From Mobilibacterium timonense (GTDB lineage Bacteria > Bacillota > Clostridia > Peptostreptococcales > Anaerovoracaceae): 64,000 nt of DNA. This document shows positions 33,996 through 41,891 of the stretch, in pieces. The stretch's first letter is position 1. Each line of letters starts with the position of its first letter. The translations under genes and the position numbers were made by a program. Below the pieces are notes generated by a model. That model did not search any database. It had not been told where the DNA came from and was given only the letters and a program-made list of their open reading frames with translations. The stretch is taken from NCBI RefSeq assembly GCF_900155555.1, contig NZ_FUHN01000007.1, positions 468,201 through 532,200 of the forward strand, in the 5' to 3' direction.

Positions 33996-34958
33996 CTATA
34001 TAACGGAATAGTATCCGATCACACAGCACAGAGCCGTAAACGTGGAGAACAGAAGTACGACTCTGACTTCATTCATTCCCCCGAGCTCAAAGTGATGGTG
34101 AAGAGGTGCCATTCTGAAAAATCTCTTTCCTCCTGTTTTTCTGAAATACGTCACCTGAATGATGACGGACAGCGCCTCAAGGACGTAGATCAGCCCCAGC
34201 ACGGGAAGGATGAACTCCGTTCCTGTAACTATGGTGACAGCCGAGAGCACTCCTCCGAGAGCCATGGAACCGGTATCGCCCATGAATATCTTTGCTGGAT
34301 GCCTGTTGAATATCAGGAATCCTGCGAGAGCGCCGGCGATGATCATCCCCGAGCTTGCGAGCACGCCGTTTCCGGCGCTCAGTCCGATGGCTGTCATCCC
34401 GATGCCCACTATTATGGTCACTGAAGACGCAAGTCCGTCCAGGCCGTCAGTCAGGTTCACGGCATTGGACATGGCGATCTCCACAAAGATCACGAACGGA
34501 ATGAAGAGATATCCGAGGTCCACCCATACTTTTGCAAACGGGATGAAAACAGATGTTCCGACCTGTCCGGCAAACATCATGTAAAATGCAATGGCCGCGC
34601 CGAACACCAGCTGAAGGATTATCTTCTGCCTCGGATTGAGACCCAGATTGTTCTTCTTCGCTATCTTCTCAAAGTCGTCCAGGAATCCTATCAGCCCGAA
34701 GCCGACCATGGTGAGTATTATCACCATGCCGTCGGGATTTCTTCCGAAAGCCAGGATCACCCCAACAATTATCCCGGCAACAATGGCTATCCCACCCATG
34801 GTAGGTGTGCCGGCCTTGCTCTTGTGGGCCTGCGGGCCTTCCTCCCTTATGTACTGACCGAACTGCTTCCTGTGGAAATACGGTATCAGGAAATATGTCA
34901 GCACGGCCGTGACAAGCATGGCTATAACAAAATACGGTATCAGGGATCCTCTGTTCAT
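33996..34958 (-). CDS. mraY: Phospho-N-acetylmuramoyl-pentapeptide transferase
   Basis: Membrane enzyme forming lipid I from UDP-MurNAc-pentapeptide and undecaprenyl phosphate. 320 residues, ten predicted membrane helices. Signatures: GTPTMGGIAIVAG (N-terminal MraY motif), IGFLDDFEKI (Asp pair), NLTDGLDGLAS and FLIFNRHPAKIFMGDTGS, with the loop PLHHHFELGG near the C-terminus. Normal length. Confidence 0.97.
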   Translation of the reverse strand: MNRGSLIPYFVIAMLVTAVLTYFLIPYFHRKQFGQYIREEGPQAHKSKAGTPTMGGIAIVAGIIVGVILAFGRNPDGMVIILTMVGFGLIGFLDDFEKIAKKNNLGLNPRQKIILQLVFGAAIAFYMMFAGQVGTSVFIPFAKVWVDLGYLFIPFVIFVEIAMSNAVNLTDGLDGLASSVTIIVGIGMTAIGLSAGNGVLASSGMIIAGALAGFLIFNRHPAKIFMGDTGSMALGGVLSAVTIVTGTEFILPVLGLIYVLEALSVIIQVTYFRKTGGKRFFRMAPLHHHFELGGMNEVRVVLLFSTFTALCCVIGYYSVI

Positions 34959-35011
34959 GAATGTTCTTTCCTTAAACTCAAATTTCTTTCAGACGTCAAA
35001 CGAGGCACCTG

Positions 35012-36475
35012 CTACCTGTCTCCTTCTTCCACAAGGACCTTCACCAGCTCTTCCAGAGCCATTCCGCGGGATGCCTTCACGATCACCAGATCGCCTTCCT
35101 GAAGTCTGGACGGCAGATCCTTTTCCGCCTCAGCCCTGTTCTCATAGCTGATAATGACCGGAGCCTTCTTCCCATCCTCAGACTTCTCACGGGCTCCCTC
35201 TGTGATGTCCGCCGCCAGCTCTCCCACAGTCACCAGGACGTCCAGGCCCGTCTCCAGAGAATATTCTCCGACAGACCTGTGGAGGGCAGCCGAGTCGGCT
35301 CCAAGCTCCAGCATGTCTCCGAACACCGCCACGGACCTTCCTTTCCTTTTGCTCCTGGAAAGGATGTCGAGGGCGGCCTTCATGGACTCCGGGCTGGCGT
35401 TGTACGTGTCGTTGATCACTGTGTATTTTTGTGTCTCCGACACATCCAGCCTGTTGTCGTTGGAATATACGTTTTTGAGTGCCTCTATTCCGTCTTCTTC
35501 ACTTATTCCGAGCCTGGCACCAAGAGCTATTGCGAGCGCTGCGTTCCAGCTGTTGTGGGCTCCTATCACAGGAAGCTTCATCTCGAGCCTCCCGCCGGTC
35601 TCTCTCCCCTCGCGGGCACCAAACTCCAGCGTGCATTTTACACCATCTATCCCCTCATCGCAAATTCCGGAGATGCGGTAATCACACCGGTTTCCTGTGC
35701 CGATGGTAACTATGTCGAAATCGCCCTTTGTGTGCTGTCTGATCCACTGCGGCTCCAGCTCGTGACAGTCGCTGTTCACCACCAGAACGCCTTTCTGGCC
35801 GTTACGGCCGAAGCCTGTTGTGATGGCCAGCTTGGCCTCAGCCAGCTTTTCCCTGGTTCCGAACACCCTCATGTGAGCGCTTCCTATCGTGGTGACGATG
35901 GCGGCCTCCGGCTTCACCATGTCCACCAGGTCTTCCATGTCAGCTCCGTATCCCAGGCCTATCTCTATCACGGCTATCTCGGTATCCGGATCGAGTCCGA
36001 ACACGGTGAGAGGAATGCCGTACTCGCTGTTCAGGTTCCCCGGGGTCTTTCCCGTTTTGTATTTAGAAGACAGAACGCTGTAAACGAACTCCTTTGTGCT
36101 GGTCTTTCCGACGGAACCCGTCACGGCGACGCGCCTGAGCTCAGGCCAGTCTTCCATGTATTTCTTTGCCAGCCTCATGATGGCCCTGGTCGTGTCTTCC
36201 ACAAGGATGACGTTTACATCCCCGGCCTCCTTCATCTTGTCAGCCCACTCCCGGTCGGAGACCACCACGGTGTGGCAGCCCCTTTCCACCACGTCCGGAA
36301 GGAATCTGTGAGCGTCCACCCGCTCACCTATGATCGCAAAGAACAAACCGTTTTCCCGGACGTTCCTGTTGTCTATGGCGACGTTGTCGACTGTGTCATA
36401 CATACCGCCTTCCGCTCTCGCCCAGATGCGTCCCTCTGTTCCTGCTGCAATATAATCGATGGTTACGGGTCTCAT
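35012..36475 (-). CDS. murF: UDP-N-acetylmuramoyl-tripeptide--D-alanyl-D-alanine ligase
   Basis: Adds D-Ala-D-Ala to the UDP-MurNAc-tripeptide. 487 residues: the MurF N-domain (IDNRNVRENGLFFAIIGERVD), P-loop AVTGSVGKTSTKEFVYSVL near residue 117, NSEYGIPLTVFGL, and C-terminal INDTYNASPESMKAALDIL, which separates MurF from MurE. It directly follows the PBP gene (42-bp gap), the position where murE often sits; no murE is in the window. Confidence 0.96.
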   Translation of the reverse strand: MRPVTIDYIAAGTEGRIWARAEGGMYDTVDNVAIDNRNVRENGLFFAIIGERVDAHRFLPDVVERGCHTVVVSDREWADKMKEAGDVNVILVEDTTRAIMRLAKKYMEDWPELRRVAVTGSVGKTSTKEFVYSVLSSKYKTGKTPGNLNSEYGIPLTVFGLDPDTEIAVIEIGLGYGADMEDLVDMVKPEAAIVTTIGSAHMRVFGTREKLAEAKLAITTGFGRNGQKGVLVVNSDCHELEPQWIRQHTKGDFDIVTIGTGNRCDYRISGICDEGIDGVKCTLEFGAREGRETGGRLEMKLPVIGAHNSWNAALAIALGARLGISEEDGIEALKNVYSNDNRLDVSETQKYTVINDTYNASPESMKAALDILSRSKRKGRSVAVFGDMLELGADSAALHRSVGEYSLETGLDVLVTVGELAADITEGAREKSEDGKKAPVIISYENRAEAEKDLPSRLQEGDLVIVKASRGMALEELVKVLVEEGDR

Positions 36476-36517
36476 GCCTTCTCCTTTCAGATGGAAATGG
36501 ATCTGTGATGATTTAGT

Positions 36518-38587
36518 TTACTTACTGTAGAGGTATACCGTGGAGCCCTTCACCACCTTGGTGCCGGCCTTAGGATACTGGTCGACCACGCTGAAGGAGG
36601 TGCTCTCCTGGCCAGACGGCACTGACTTCACGCTGAGCCCCTGTCCCTGGAGCTTCTTGATGGCCTCCTGGCTGTCGGTGTTGGTAACGTCTGGCACGGT
36701 CACCTCGCTCTGGGCCATGGAAGCCTCTTCCTTGCTGTTGTACTTTCTCTCAACGCCCTTGTAGACGAGGGTCTTCTCGAGGATGTTCTTGATGATAGGG
36801 CCTGCGGTGTCGGCACCGAACTCGCCCTTGGTAGGCCTCCTCACCAGTACCAGCACGGAGATCTGAGGATCGTCCATAGGGGCCATGGCGACGAAGGATG
36901 TGACCTTGTCGTCGGAGTAACCGCCGTTCTCAGCGATGTTGGCAGTTCCGGTTTTTCCTCCTACCCTGTAGCCGGGGATGTAGGCGCTGGTGCCGCCCCC
37001 GTCGCTGACGTAGTATTCCATTATCTCTCTCATCTGATCTGCGGTCTCTTTTGCCACCACCTGGCGGACCGCCACATCAGAGAAGGATTTCACTGTTTTT
37101 CCATTGGAGTCCACGATCTTCTGGACCACCTTTGGCTGCATGAGTACTCCGTCGTTTCCGAGAGCGTTTATGGCGGTCAGAAGCTGGATCGGCGTAACTG
37201 CGATGCCCTGCCCATATCCAGTTGTCGCCAGATCTACTTTTGAGAGGCTGTTGGCGTTCTTGATGATGGCCGTTCCCTCTCCCGGAAGATCGATGTTGGT
37301 CTTCTGGTTGAAGCCGAAAAGATCTATGTATCTGTAGAATTTCTGGGCCCCCAGGTTCATGGCAACTGTGGCCAACGCCGGGTTGCAGGAATTTCCAACG
37401 GCCTCCTTGAGGTCCTGGCTTCCGTGTCCCGCAGAGCTCCAGCAGTGGAGCGTCGTACCGTCAACATCTATGGCTCCGTTGCAGTAGTACCTGGAGCTTG
37501 TGGTGGCCGATCCAGTGTCTAGGGCAGCCGCCGCTGTAATGAGCTTGAATGTGGAACCTGGCTCATACACGCCGCTGACTATGGAGTTGGTCCACATGCG
37601 GCTCAGGTAGTCGCTCTGCTCGCTGGTGCTCATGACCTTGAAGCTGTTGTAATCCTCATCGCTGGAAGGTCTGTAAGGGTTGTTCGGGTCGTAGTTCGGC
37701 GTGCTGGCCATCGCCAGAACGTCGCCGGTCCTTGGATTCATGACGATGCAGGAAATTGAGTCCGCGCCCGTGTCCTCCATGCCCTGTGCCAGCGCGTCCT
37801 CTACGTAGTGCTGTATCACCTCGTCGATGCTGGTGACCAGGCTGTCTCCATCCTTGGTCTCGTAGTACTTGCTGCTGGCAGTAGCCAGAGGATTGCCCTG
37901 GCTGTCTGTGCTCCTTATGATCCTTCCCTTCACCCCTGCAAGTGTGGAGTTGTACTGGTACTCAAGGCCCATCAGGCCGCTGTTGTCGCTGTTGACTCCT
38001 CCCAGGAGCTGAGCGGCAAATGCGCCGTTCGGATAGGATCTCGTGACCTTGGTTCTGACGACCACGGCACTGCCGAATTCCTTCTGGGCCTTCTTGATCT
38101 GAGACTGCTTAAGGCCGTCCGCCAAAAGTGCCGGATTGTCCTTGCCCTTCAGCGCCTTCTCAATATCGGAAGCATCCTTGCCGGTGATCTCCGCCAGCTT
38201 CTGGATGTTGCTGTCTCTCTTGCTCTTGCTGAGGCCGTCGGCCCTGTACAGCTCGTTGGTGTATCCGTAGAGCTGGTATTCCGTGACTGTCTGGGCGAGG
38301 GCCTTCATGTTCGAATCGTATATGTTCCCCCGCACAGGATCAAGGGACGTGTCTGTGGTCTGCATCTCCGCGGCCTTCACCTGAAGGTCATCCGCCCTGA
38401 CCACCTGCCACCAGGCCGTCTTGAAGATGAGGAATGACATGACCACCGCCATGAGGGCGAATATCACGGAGAGCCTCTGCCTGTTGGAAAAGCTGACGGT
38501 CTTCGACCGCCGCAGCTTCGACCTCGCGCTCCTCTTTTTTCTCTTTTCTATTATCTTCTTTATCTCATCGTCGGTGTAGTTCGCCAT
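36518..38587 (-). CDS. Division penicillin-binding protein (FtsI/SpoVD type) with PASTA domain
   Basis: Septal transpeptidase of class B, 689 residues. Basic N-terminus, one membrane anchor at about 40-58, a dimerisation domain from ~75 with DPVRGNIYDSN, and the transpeptidase domain with Ser345 in STFK, SCN at 400-402 and KTGT at 545-548. One PASTA domain (VTVPDVTNTDSQEAIKKLQ onward) closes the protein at about 628-688. It could be FtsI/PBP2b or the sporulation paralogue SpoVD; a single dcw copy next to ftsL favours division. Immediately upstream is a terminator-like hairpin. Confidence 0.94.
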   Translation of the reverse strand: MANYTDDEIKKIIEKRKKRSARSKLRRSKTVSFSNRQRLSVIFALMAVVMSFLIFKTAWWQVVRADDLQVKAAEMQTTDTSLDPVRGNIYDSNMKALAQTVTEYQLYGYTNELYRADGLSKSKRDSNIQKLAEITGKDASDIEKALKGKDNPALLADGLKQSQIKKAQKEFGSAVVVRTKVTRSYPNGAFAAQLLGGVNSDNSGLMGLEYQYNSTLAGVKGRIIRSTDSQGNPLATASSKYYETKDGDSLVTSIDEVIQHYVEDALAQGMEDTGADSISCIVMNPRTGDVLAMASTPNYDPNNPYRPSSDEDYNSFKVMSTSEQSDYLSRMWTNSIVSGVYEPGSTFKLITAAAALDTGSATTSSRYYCNGAIDVDGTTLHCWSSAGHGSQDLKEAVGNSCNPALATVAMNLGAQKFYRYIDLFGFNQKTNIDLPGEGTAIIKNANSLSKVDLATTGYGQGIAVTPIQLLTAINALGNDGVLMQPKVVQKIVDSNGKTVKSFSDVAVRQVVAKETADQMREIMEYYVSDGGGTSAYIPGYRVGGKTGTANIAENGGYSDDKVTSFVAMAPMDDPQISVLVLVRRPTKGEFGADTAGPIIKNILEKTLVYKGVERKYNSKEEASMAQSEVTVPDVTNTDSQEAIKKLQGQGLSVKSVPSGQESTSFSVVDQYPKAGTKVVKGSTVYLYSK

Positions 38588-38606
38588 CGCTCTCCTCTGT
38601 ATTACG

Positions 38607-38640
38607 AAAAAAGGGCCACTAACCCTCGGGGATCAGTGGC
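38607..38640 (-). terminator. Terminator-like hairpin between ftsL and the PBP gene
   Basis: Minus strand: GCCACT (from 38640) pairs with AGTGGC (to 38615), with CCC/GGG pairing inside, then CCTTTTTT. It lies 17 bp past the ftsL stop and ~20 nt before the PBP ATG, leaving no room for another promoter, so it should act as a partial terminator or attenuator. Confidence 0.75.
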
Positions 38641-38656
38641 ACCTGCGGAATCGATC

Positions 38657-39085
38657 CTAGCTGTACGCCTCGTCCTTGATGGTGGCGGCCAGATCCGAGT
38701 TGGTGTTTTTCTGCGAGCTGATAGCAATGCAGTTCTGAGAATCCGGATGCACCATGCCGTATTCTTCAGTGGCCACTTTCTCGATCTGATCAACGTTGGT
38801 AGCCTCGCCTATCTGATCATTCAGGGAATCTATCTCAGCCTGAAGATATTCGTTGTCCTTCTGCAGCTGAGTGTTTTCTCTTCTCAGGTTGGCAGCAAAG
38901 GCAGCCATGAACACAATGAGGAGGCATATCATGGCCACGCCCACTATGAGCATGAATCCCTGATACCTTCTGAGGGCCTCTTTCTTCGAGATCCTTCTGG
39001 CTCCCGTTCTCGCCCCGGTCCTCATCCTGGACGAAGTATCGGATGATACCTTTCCCAATTGTCTTGTTGCTCCTGCTGCTGTCAT
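38657..39085 (-). CDS. ftsL: FtsL-like septum formation protein
   Basis: Small bitopic divisome protein, 142 residues from the ATG with a GGGGGGAG ribosome site. Basic cytoplasmic part (RRISKKEALRRYQ), one membrane segment at about 44-62 (MLIVGVAMICLLIVFMAAF), then a leucine-zipper-like coiled coil (LRRENTQLQKDNEYLQAEI) and the IEKVATEEYGMVHP segment typical of FtsL/DivIC proteins. Recognition rests on layout and position between rsmH and the PBP gene because the family is poorly conserved. Confidence 0.85.
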   Translation of the reverse strand: MTAAGATRQLGKVSSDTSSRMRTGARTGARRISKKEALRRYQGFMLIVGVAMICLLIVFMAAFAANLRRENTQLQKDNEYLQAEIDSLNDQIGEATNVDQIEKVATEEYGMVHPDSQNCIAISSQKNTNSDLAATIKDEAYS

Positions 39086-39086
39086 T

Positions 39087-40043
39087 TTACTCCCCCCGGC
39101 TGGCTGCATCCAGCTTTTCTATGACCCGGAGCTTCGCGCTCCTCGATCTGGGGTTCCTCTCCAGCTCTTCGCCGGAAGGAACGATCGGTTTTCCGGTAAC
39201 TTTCCTGACGTCTGGTTTTTTTCCACATACACAGACAGGTATGTTCTTCGGACAGGTGCACGGATCCAGTCTCTTGTGAAAAGCCTGCTTCACTATCCTG
39301 TCCTCCAGAGAGTGGAAGGTTATTATCGCCAGCCTCCCACCTGGCGCCAGAATATCCGGCAGCGACTCGGCCGCACGCTTCACGTGATCCAGCTCCCCGT
39401 TCACCTCGATGCGTATTGCCTGAAACGTCCTCTTCGCCGGGTGAGGTCCTTCCCTCCTGGCCTTTGCGGGGATCGCCGCCTTGATCACGTCCACCAGCTC
39501 CCAGGTGGTCTGTATCGGCGCCTCTTCCCTTTTTCTCACTATGAACTGGGCTATCCGGGAGGCCCATCTTTCCTCGCCGTATTCCCTGATCACTCTCTCT
39601 ATCTCCCGCTGGCTGTATCCGTTGACCACGTCGTAGGCCGTCAGACTGTCGTCCTCGTCCATTCTCATGTCAAGAGGGGCGTCGTGCATATAGGAAAAGC
39701 CTCTTTCCGGGTTATCCAGCTGGAACGAAGACACCCCAAGGTCCAGGAGTATGCCGTCTGCACCGGCAGGTCCGCAGGCCTCCCTGAGCGTCTCCAGATC
39801 GCTGTAGTTCGTGTGGAGGAATCTCTTCTCACAGGTGAACCCCTCCAGTCTCTTACGGGATGCGTCAAGTGCATCCGTGTCTCTGTCCACCGCTATGAGA
39901 AGACCATTTCCATCCAGCCTTTCGCATATCCCGGCCGAATGGCCGCCTCCACCGGTGGTACCATCGATATATGTTCCTCCCGGCCTGATGTTGAGCGCTT
40001 CCATCGCCTCGTCGAACAGGACGGGAACATGCTGAAATTCCAT
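39087..40043 (-). CDS. rsmH: 16S rRNA (cytosine1402-N4)-methyltransferase
   Basis: SAM-dependent methylase acting on C1402 of 16S rRNA. 318 residues: [22 protein letters not shown] motif [39 protein letters not shown], and the C-terminal [13 protein letters not shown] followed by [20 protein letters not shown]. Normal length. Second gene of the dcw operon; starts 14 bp after mraZ ends. Confidence 0.97.
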   Translation of the reverse strand: MEFQHVPVLFDEAMEALNIRPGGTYIDGTTGGGGHSAGICERLDGNGLLIAVDRDTDALDASRKRLEGFTCEKRFLHTNYSDLETLREACGPAGADGILLDLGVSSFQLDNPERGFSYMHDAPLDMRMDEDDSLTAYDVVNGYSQREIERVIREYGEERWASRIAQFIVRKREEAPIQTTWELVDVIKAAIPAKARREGPHPAKRTFQAIRIEVNGELDHVKRAAESLPDILAPGGRLAIITFHSLEDRIVKQAFHKRLDPCTCPKNIPVCVCGKKPDVRKVTGKPIVPSGEELERNPRSRSAKLRVIEKLDAASRGE

Positions 40044-40057
40044 GTGTGCACTCCTCT

Positions 40058-40489
40058 CTACAGGTCGTAGGCCTCAAGCTTCTTTACGAAATCGTCGTTG
40101 TCCATGAGGTTCTCATCCTCAGGATCGTTGTATACCTCACGGCTCCACACCTCGATCTTGTCCAGTGCTCCCAGCGTGATGAGATCCTTCTTTATCCCTG
40201 CGTACTTGATAAGGTTCTGCGGGATGTGGATCCTGCCCTGAGAATCCAGGCTGCACTCCTCTGCATTGGAGAAGAACTGCCTGATGAACCGGCGGACGTC
40301 TCTGTCGGTCTGGCGGAGCTTGCTTATCTTGTCCACCAGTACCTGCCAGTCCTCCATGGAGTAGATGTAAAGGCACTTGTCGAATCCGGCGGCCAGCATG
40401 CAGGTGCCACCCAGCTGGTTACGGTATTTGGCGGGAACGATCATCCGGTTCTTGCCGTCTATTGAGTTTTCATATGTTCCAGTGAACAT
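40058..40489 (-). CDS. mraZ: Transcriptional regulator / division protein MraZ
   Basis: 143 residues from the ATG of [11 protein letters not shown], preceded by GGGAGG. AbrB-like double domain: [16 protein letters not shown] in the first half and the matching [17 protein letters not shown] in the second. MraZ is a nucleoid-associated repressor of its own dcw operon; the promoter carries GTGG repeats that fit its binding preference. The frame is open 51 bp further upstream but without a ribosome site. Confidence 0.95.
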   Translation of the reverse strand: MFTGTYENSIDGKNRMIVPAKYRNQLGGTCMLAAGFDKCLYIYSMEDWQVLVDKISKLRQTDRDVRRFIRQFFSNAEECSLDSQGRIHIPQNLIKYAGIKKDLITLGALDKIEVWSREVYNDPEDENLMDNDDFVKKLEAYDL

Positions 40490-40563
40490 GCGTCCCTCCC
40501 GATAAGCCGAAAACAGAACCGAAAAAACACACTTTCCCACACTTACTGATTATTAGTGCCACC

Positions 40564-40592
40564 ATTTTAACCCACCACCCACCACTTTTCAA
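40564..40592 (-). promoter_or_regulatory. dcw operon promoter with GTGG repeats (candidate MraZ box)
   Basis: Minus strand TTGAAA (40587-40592), 17-nt spacer, TAAAAT (40564-40569). The spacer consists of a tandem TGGTGGG TGGTGGG following AAAGTGG, and another GTGG follows the -10. MraZ is known to bind direct GTGG-containing repeats in its own promoter. Confidence 0.75.
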
Positions 40593-40668
40593 CGCAAATA
40601 CTCCCCTATCGCTCCCGTCCCTCCACTTTGCCGCCCACGATATTCCGCAATTTTTTTCCAAAATCCGG

Positions 40669-40707
40669 AAAAAAGCGAAACGGGCACCACATATGGTGTC
40701 CGTTTCG
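40669..40707 (-). terminator. Strong terminator-like hairpin upstream of the dcw promoter
   Basis: 14-bp arms CGAAACGGACACCA / TGGTGCCCGTTTCG on the minus strand (one G-U pair), 4-nt loop, then CTTTTTT. No annotated minus-strand gene lies upstream of it, so it either insulates the dcw promoter or ends an unannotated small RNA covering 40.7-40.8 kb. Confidence 0.75.
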
Positions 40708-40745
40708 GAAAAATCATTCTATTTGTTGTTTCTTAAATTTGTTAT

Positions 40746-40799
40746 CCCGTGGTAGAGCGGGTGGAGTGCCGGTGGAGGGCCCGCCCTTAAACCCACGGG
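40746..40799. other. GC-rich nested inverted repeat, possible structured RNA
   Basis: Outer arms CCCGTGG (40746-40752) and CCACGGG (40793-40799) enclose GCGGG (40757-40761) and CCCGC (40780-40784), with a repeated GTGGAG/GTGGAGG inside. Read on the minus strand it is followed by an A-rich linker and the terminator at 40669-40707, the layout of a ~130-nt small RNA. On the plus strand it lies in the YitT upstream region, where TTAAAC-17-TATCAT is a weak promoter candidate. Confidence 0.4.
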
Positions 40800-40885
40800 T
40801 AAATTGTGCTATCATGAATCGTGTTCTGTCCGGGACGAACCGGAGCAGATGCGATCATTCTTTCAGATAAAGGGGTAAAGACACA

Positions 40886-41773
40886 ATGCACGAGACAGCG
40901 ATCAGCAGGCGCACCTGGGAAAAGATCATCCTTGTAGTGGCGGGAAATCTCTTCTACGCCTGCGGAAACAACCTGGCCATAATGCCGCTCCACCTCTACA
41001 GCGGAGGATTCACCGGTATAGCCCAGCTCATCAGGACGGTCCTGATCCAGATCCTCCACATGCCCGTCCCTACCGGGTTCGACATCTTCGGAGTGGTCTA
41101 CTTCCTCATAAACGTACCGTTTTTCTTTTACGCTTATAAAATCATGGGCAAAAAGTTCTGTCTCACCACGCTGATCTCCATCGGCATGGCTTCCGCCTTC
41201 CTTTCCATCATCCCGATCCCGGTGCACCCGATCATCGAGGACAGGATGCTGGCGGCTTTCTTCGGAGGGCTTGGCTCTGGCGTGGGCGCCGGCATGGTGC
41301 TCCGCGCAGGAAGCTCCCAGGGAGGCCAGGACCTTCTGGGCGTGTGCCTCGCCAAAACGCACCCGAACTTCAAGGTGGGCACCGTGGGCATCATCGTGAG
41401 CGTCACGGTCTACGTGTTCTGCCTTTTCATGTACGACATCACCACAGTGCTCTATTCCATCGTGTTCGCCATCATCACCGGCCTGGCCATCAACAGAGTC
41501 CACGTCCAGAACATCAAGATCCAGGCGATAATATTCACCAAGGAGACCGGAATGTCGGCCGCCATAATGAACGAGCTCCACAGGGGCGTCACCAGGTGGG
41601 AGGGCACCGGAGCATACACCAACGACGACTCCCACGTCCTGGTCACCGTCATCTCGAAATACGAGGCCGGACACCTCCAGGATATAGTGGCGAAGATAGA
41701 TCCGCACGCCTTCGTGATCCTGGACGAGAACGTCACTGTTCTGGGTAACTTCCAAAAGCGATTCACTGAATAG
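40886..41773 (+). CDS. YitT family membrane protein (DUF2179)
   Basis: 295 residues with five to six N-terminal membrane segments (ILVVAGNLFYACGNNLAIMP, then LYSGGFTGIAQLI; FDIFGVVYFLINVPFFFYAY; GGLGSGVGAGMVLRAGSSQGG) and a cytoplasmic C-terminal DUF2179 domain from about 205 (IKIQAIIFTKETGMSAAIM, GVTRWEGTGAYTNDDSHVLV). The GSSQGGQDLL-type loop is a family mark. Substrate unknown. It stands alone on the plus strand between divergent and convergent neighbours. Confidence 0.93.
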   Translation: MHETAISRRTWEKIILVVAGNLFYACGNNLAIMPLHLYSGGFTGIAQLIRTVLIQILHMPVPTGFDIFGVVYFLINVPFFFYAYKIMGKKFCLTTLISIGMASAFLSIIPIPVHPIIEDRMLAAFFGGLGSGVGAGMVLRAGSSQGGQDLLGVCLAKTHPNFKVGTVGIIVSVTVYVFCLFMYDITTVLYSIVFAIITGLAINRVHVQNIKIQAIIFTKETGMSAAIMNELHRGVTRWEGTGAYTNDDSHVLVTVISKYEAGHLQDIVAKIDPHAFVILDENVTVLGNFQKRFTE

Positions 41774-41891
41774 TTGACGCAGATATAGCTATACGAGGCA
41801 GCGTAGCAGTCGTCTGCGGCAACGTGGAACTTTTGCGGCAGAAATGCCACGGGATTCACGCATCTCCTTTTTTCCGTGGCAAGCAGATCAC

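Noticed and set aside
40787..41755. Long minus-strand reading frame opposite YitT
   Set aside because: Composition (many His, Asp, Val, Arg) is that of an antisense shadow of the GC-rich YitT gene, whose own frame has clear family motifs.
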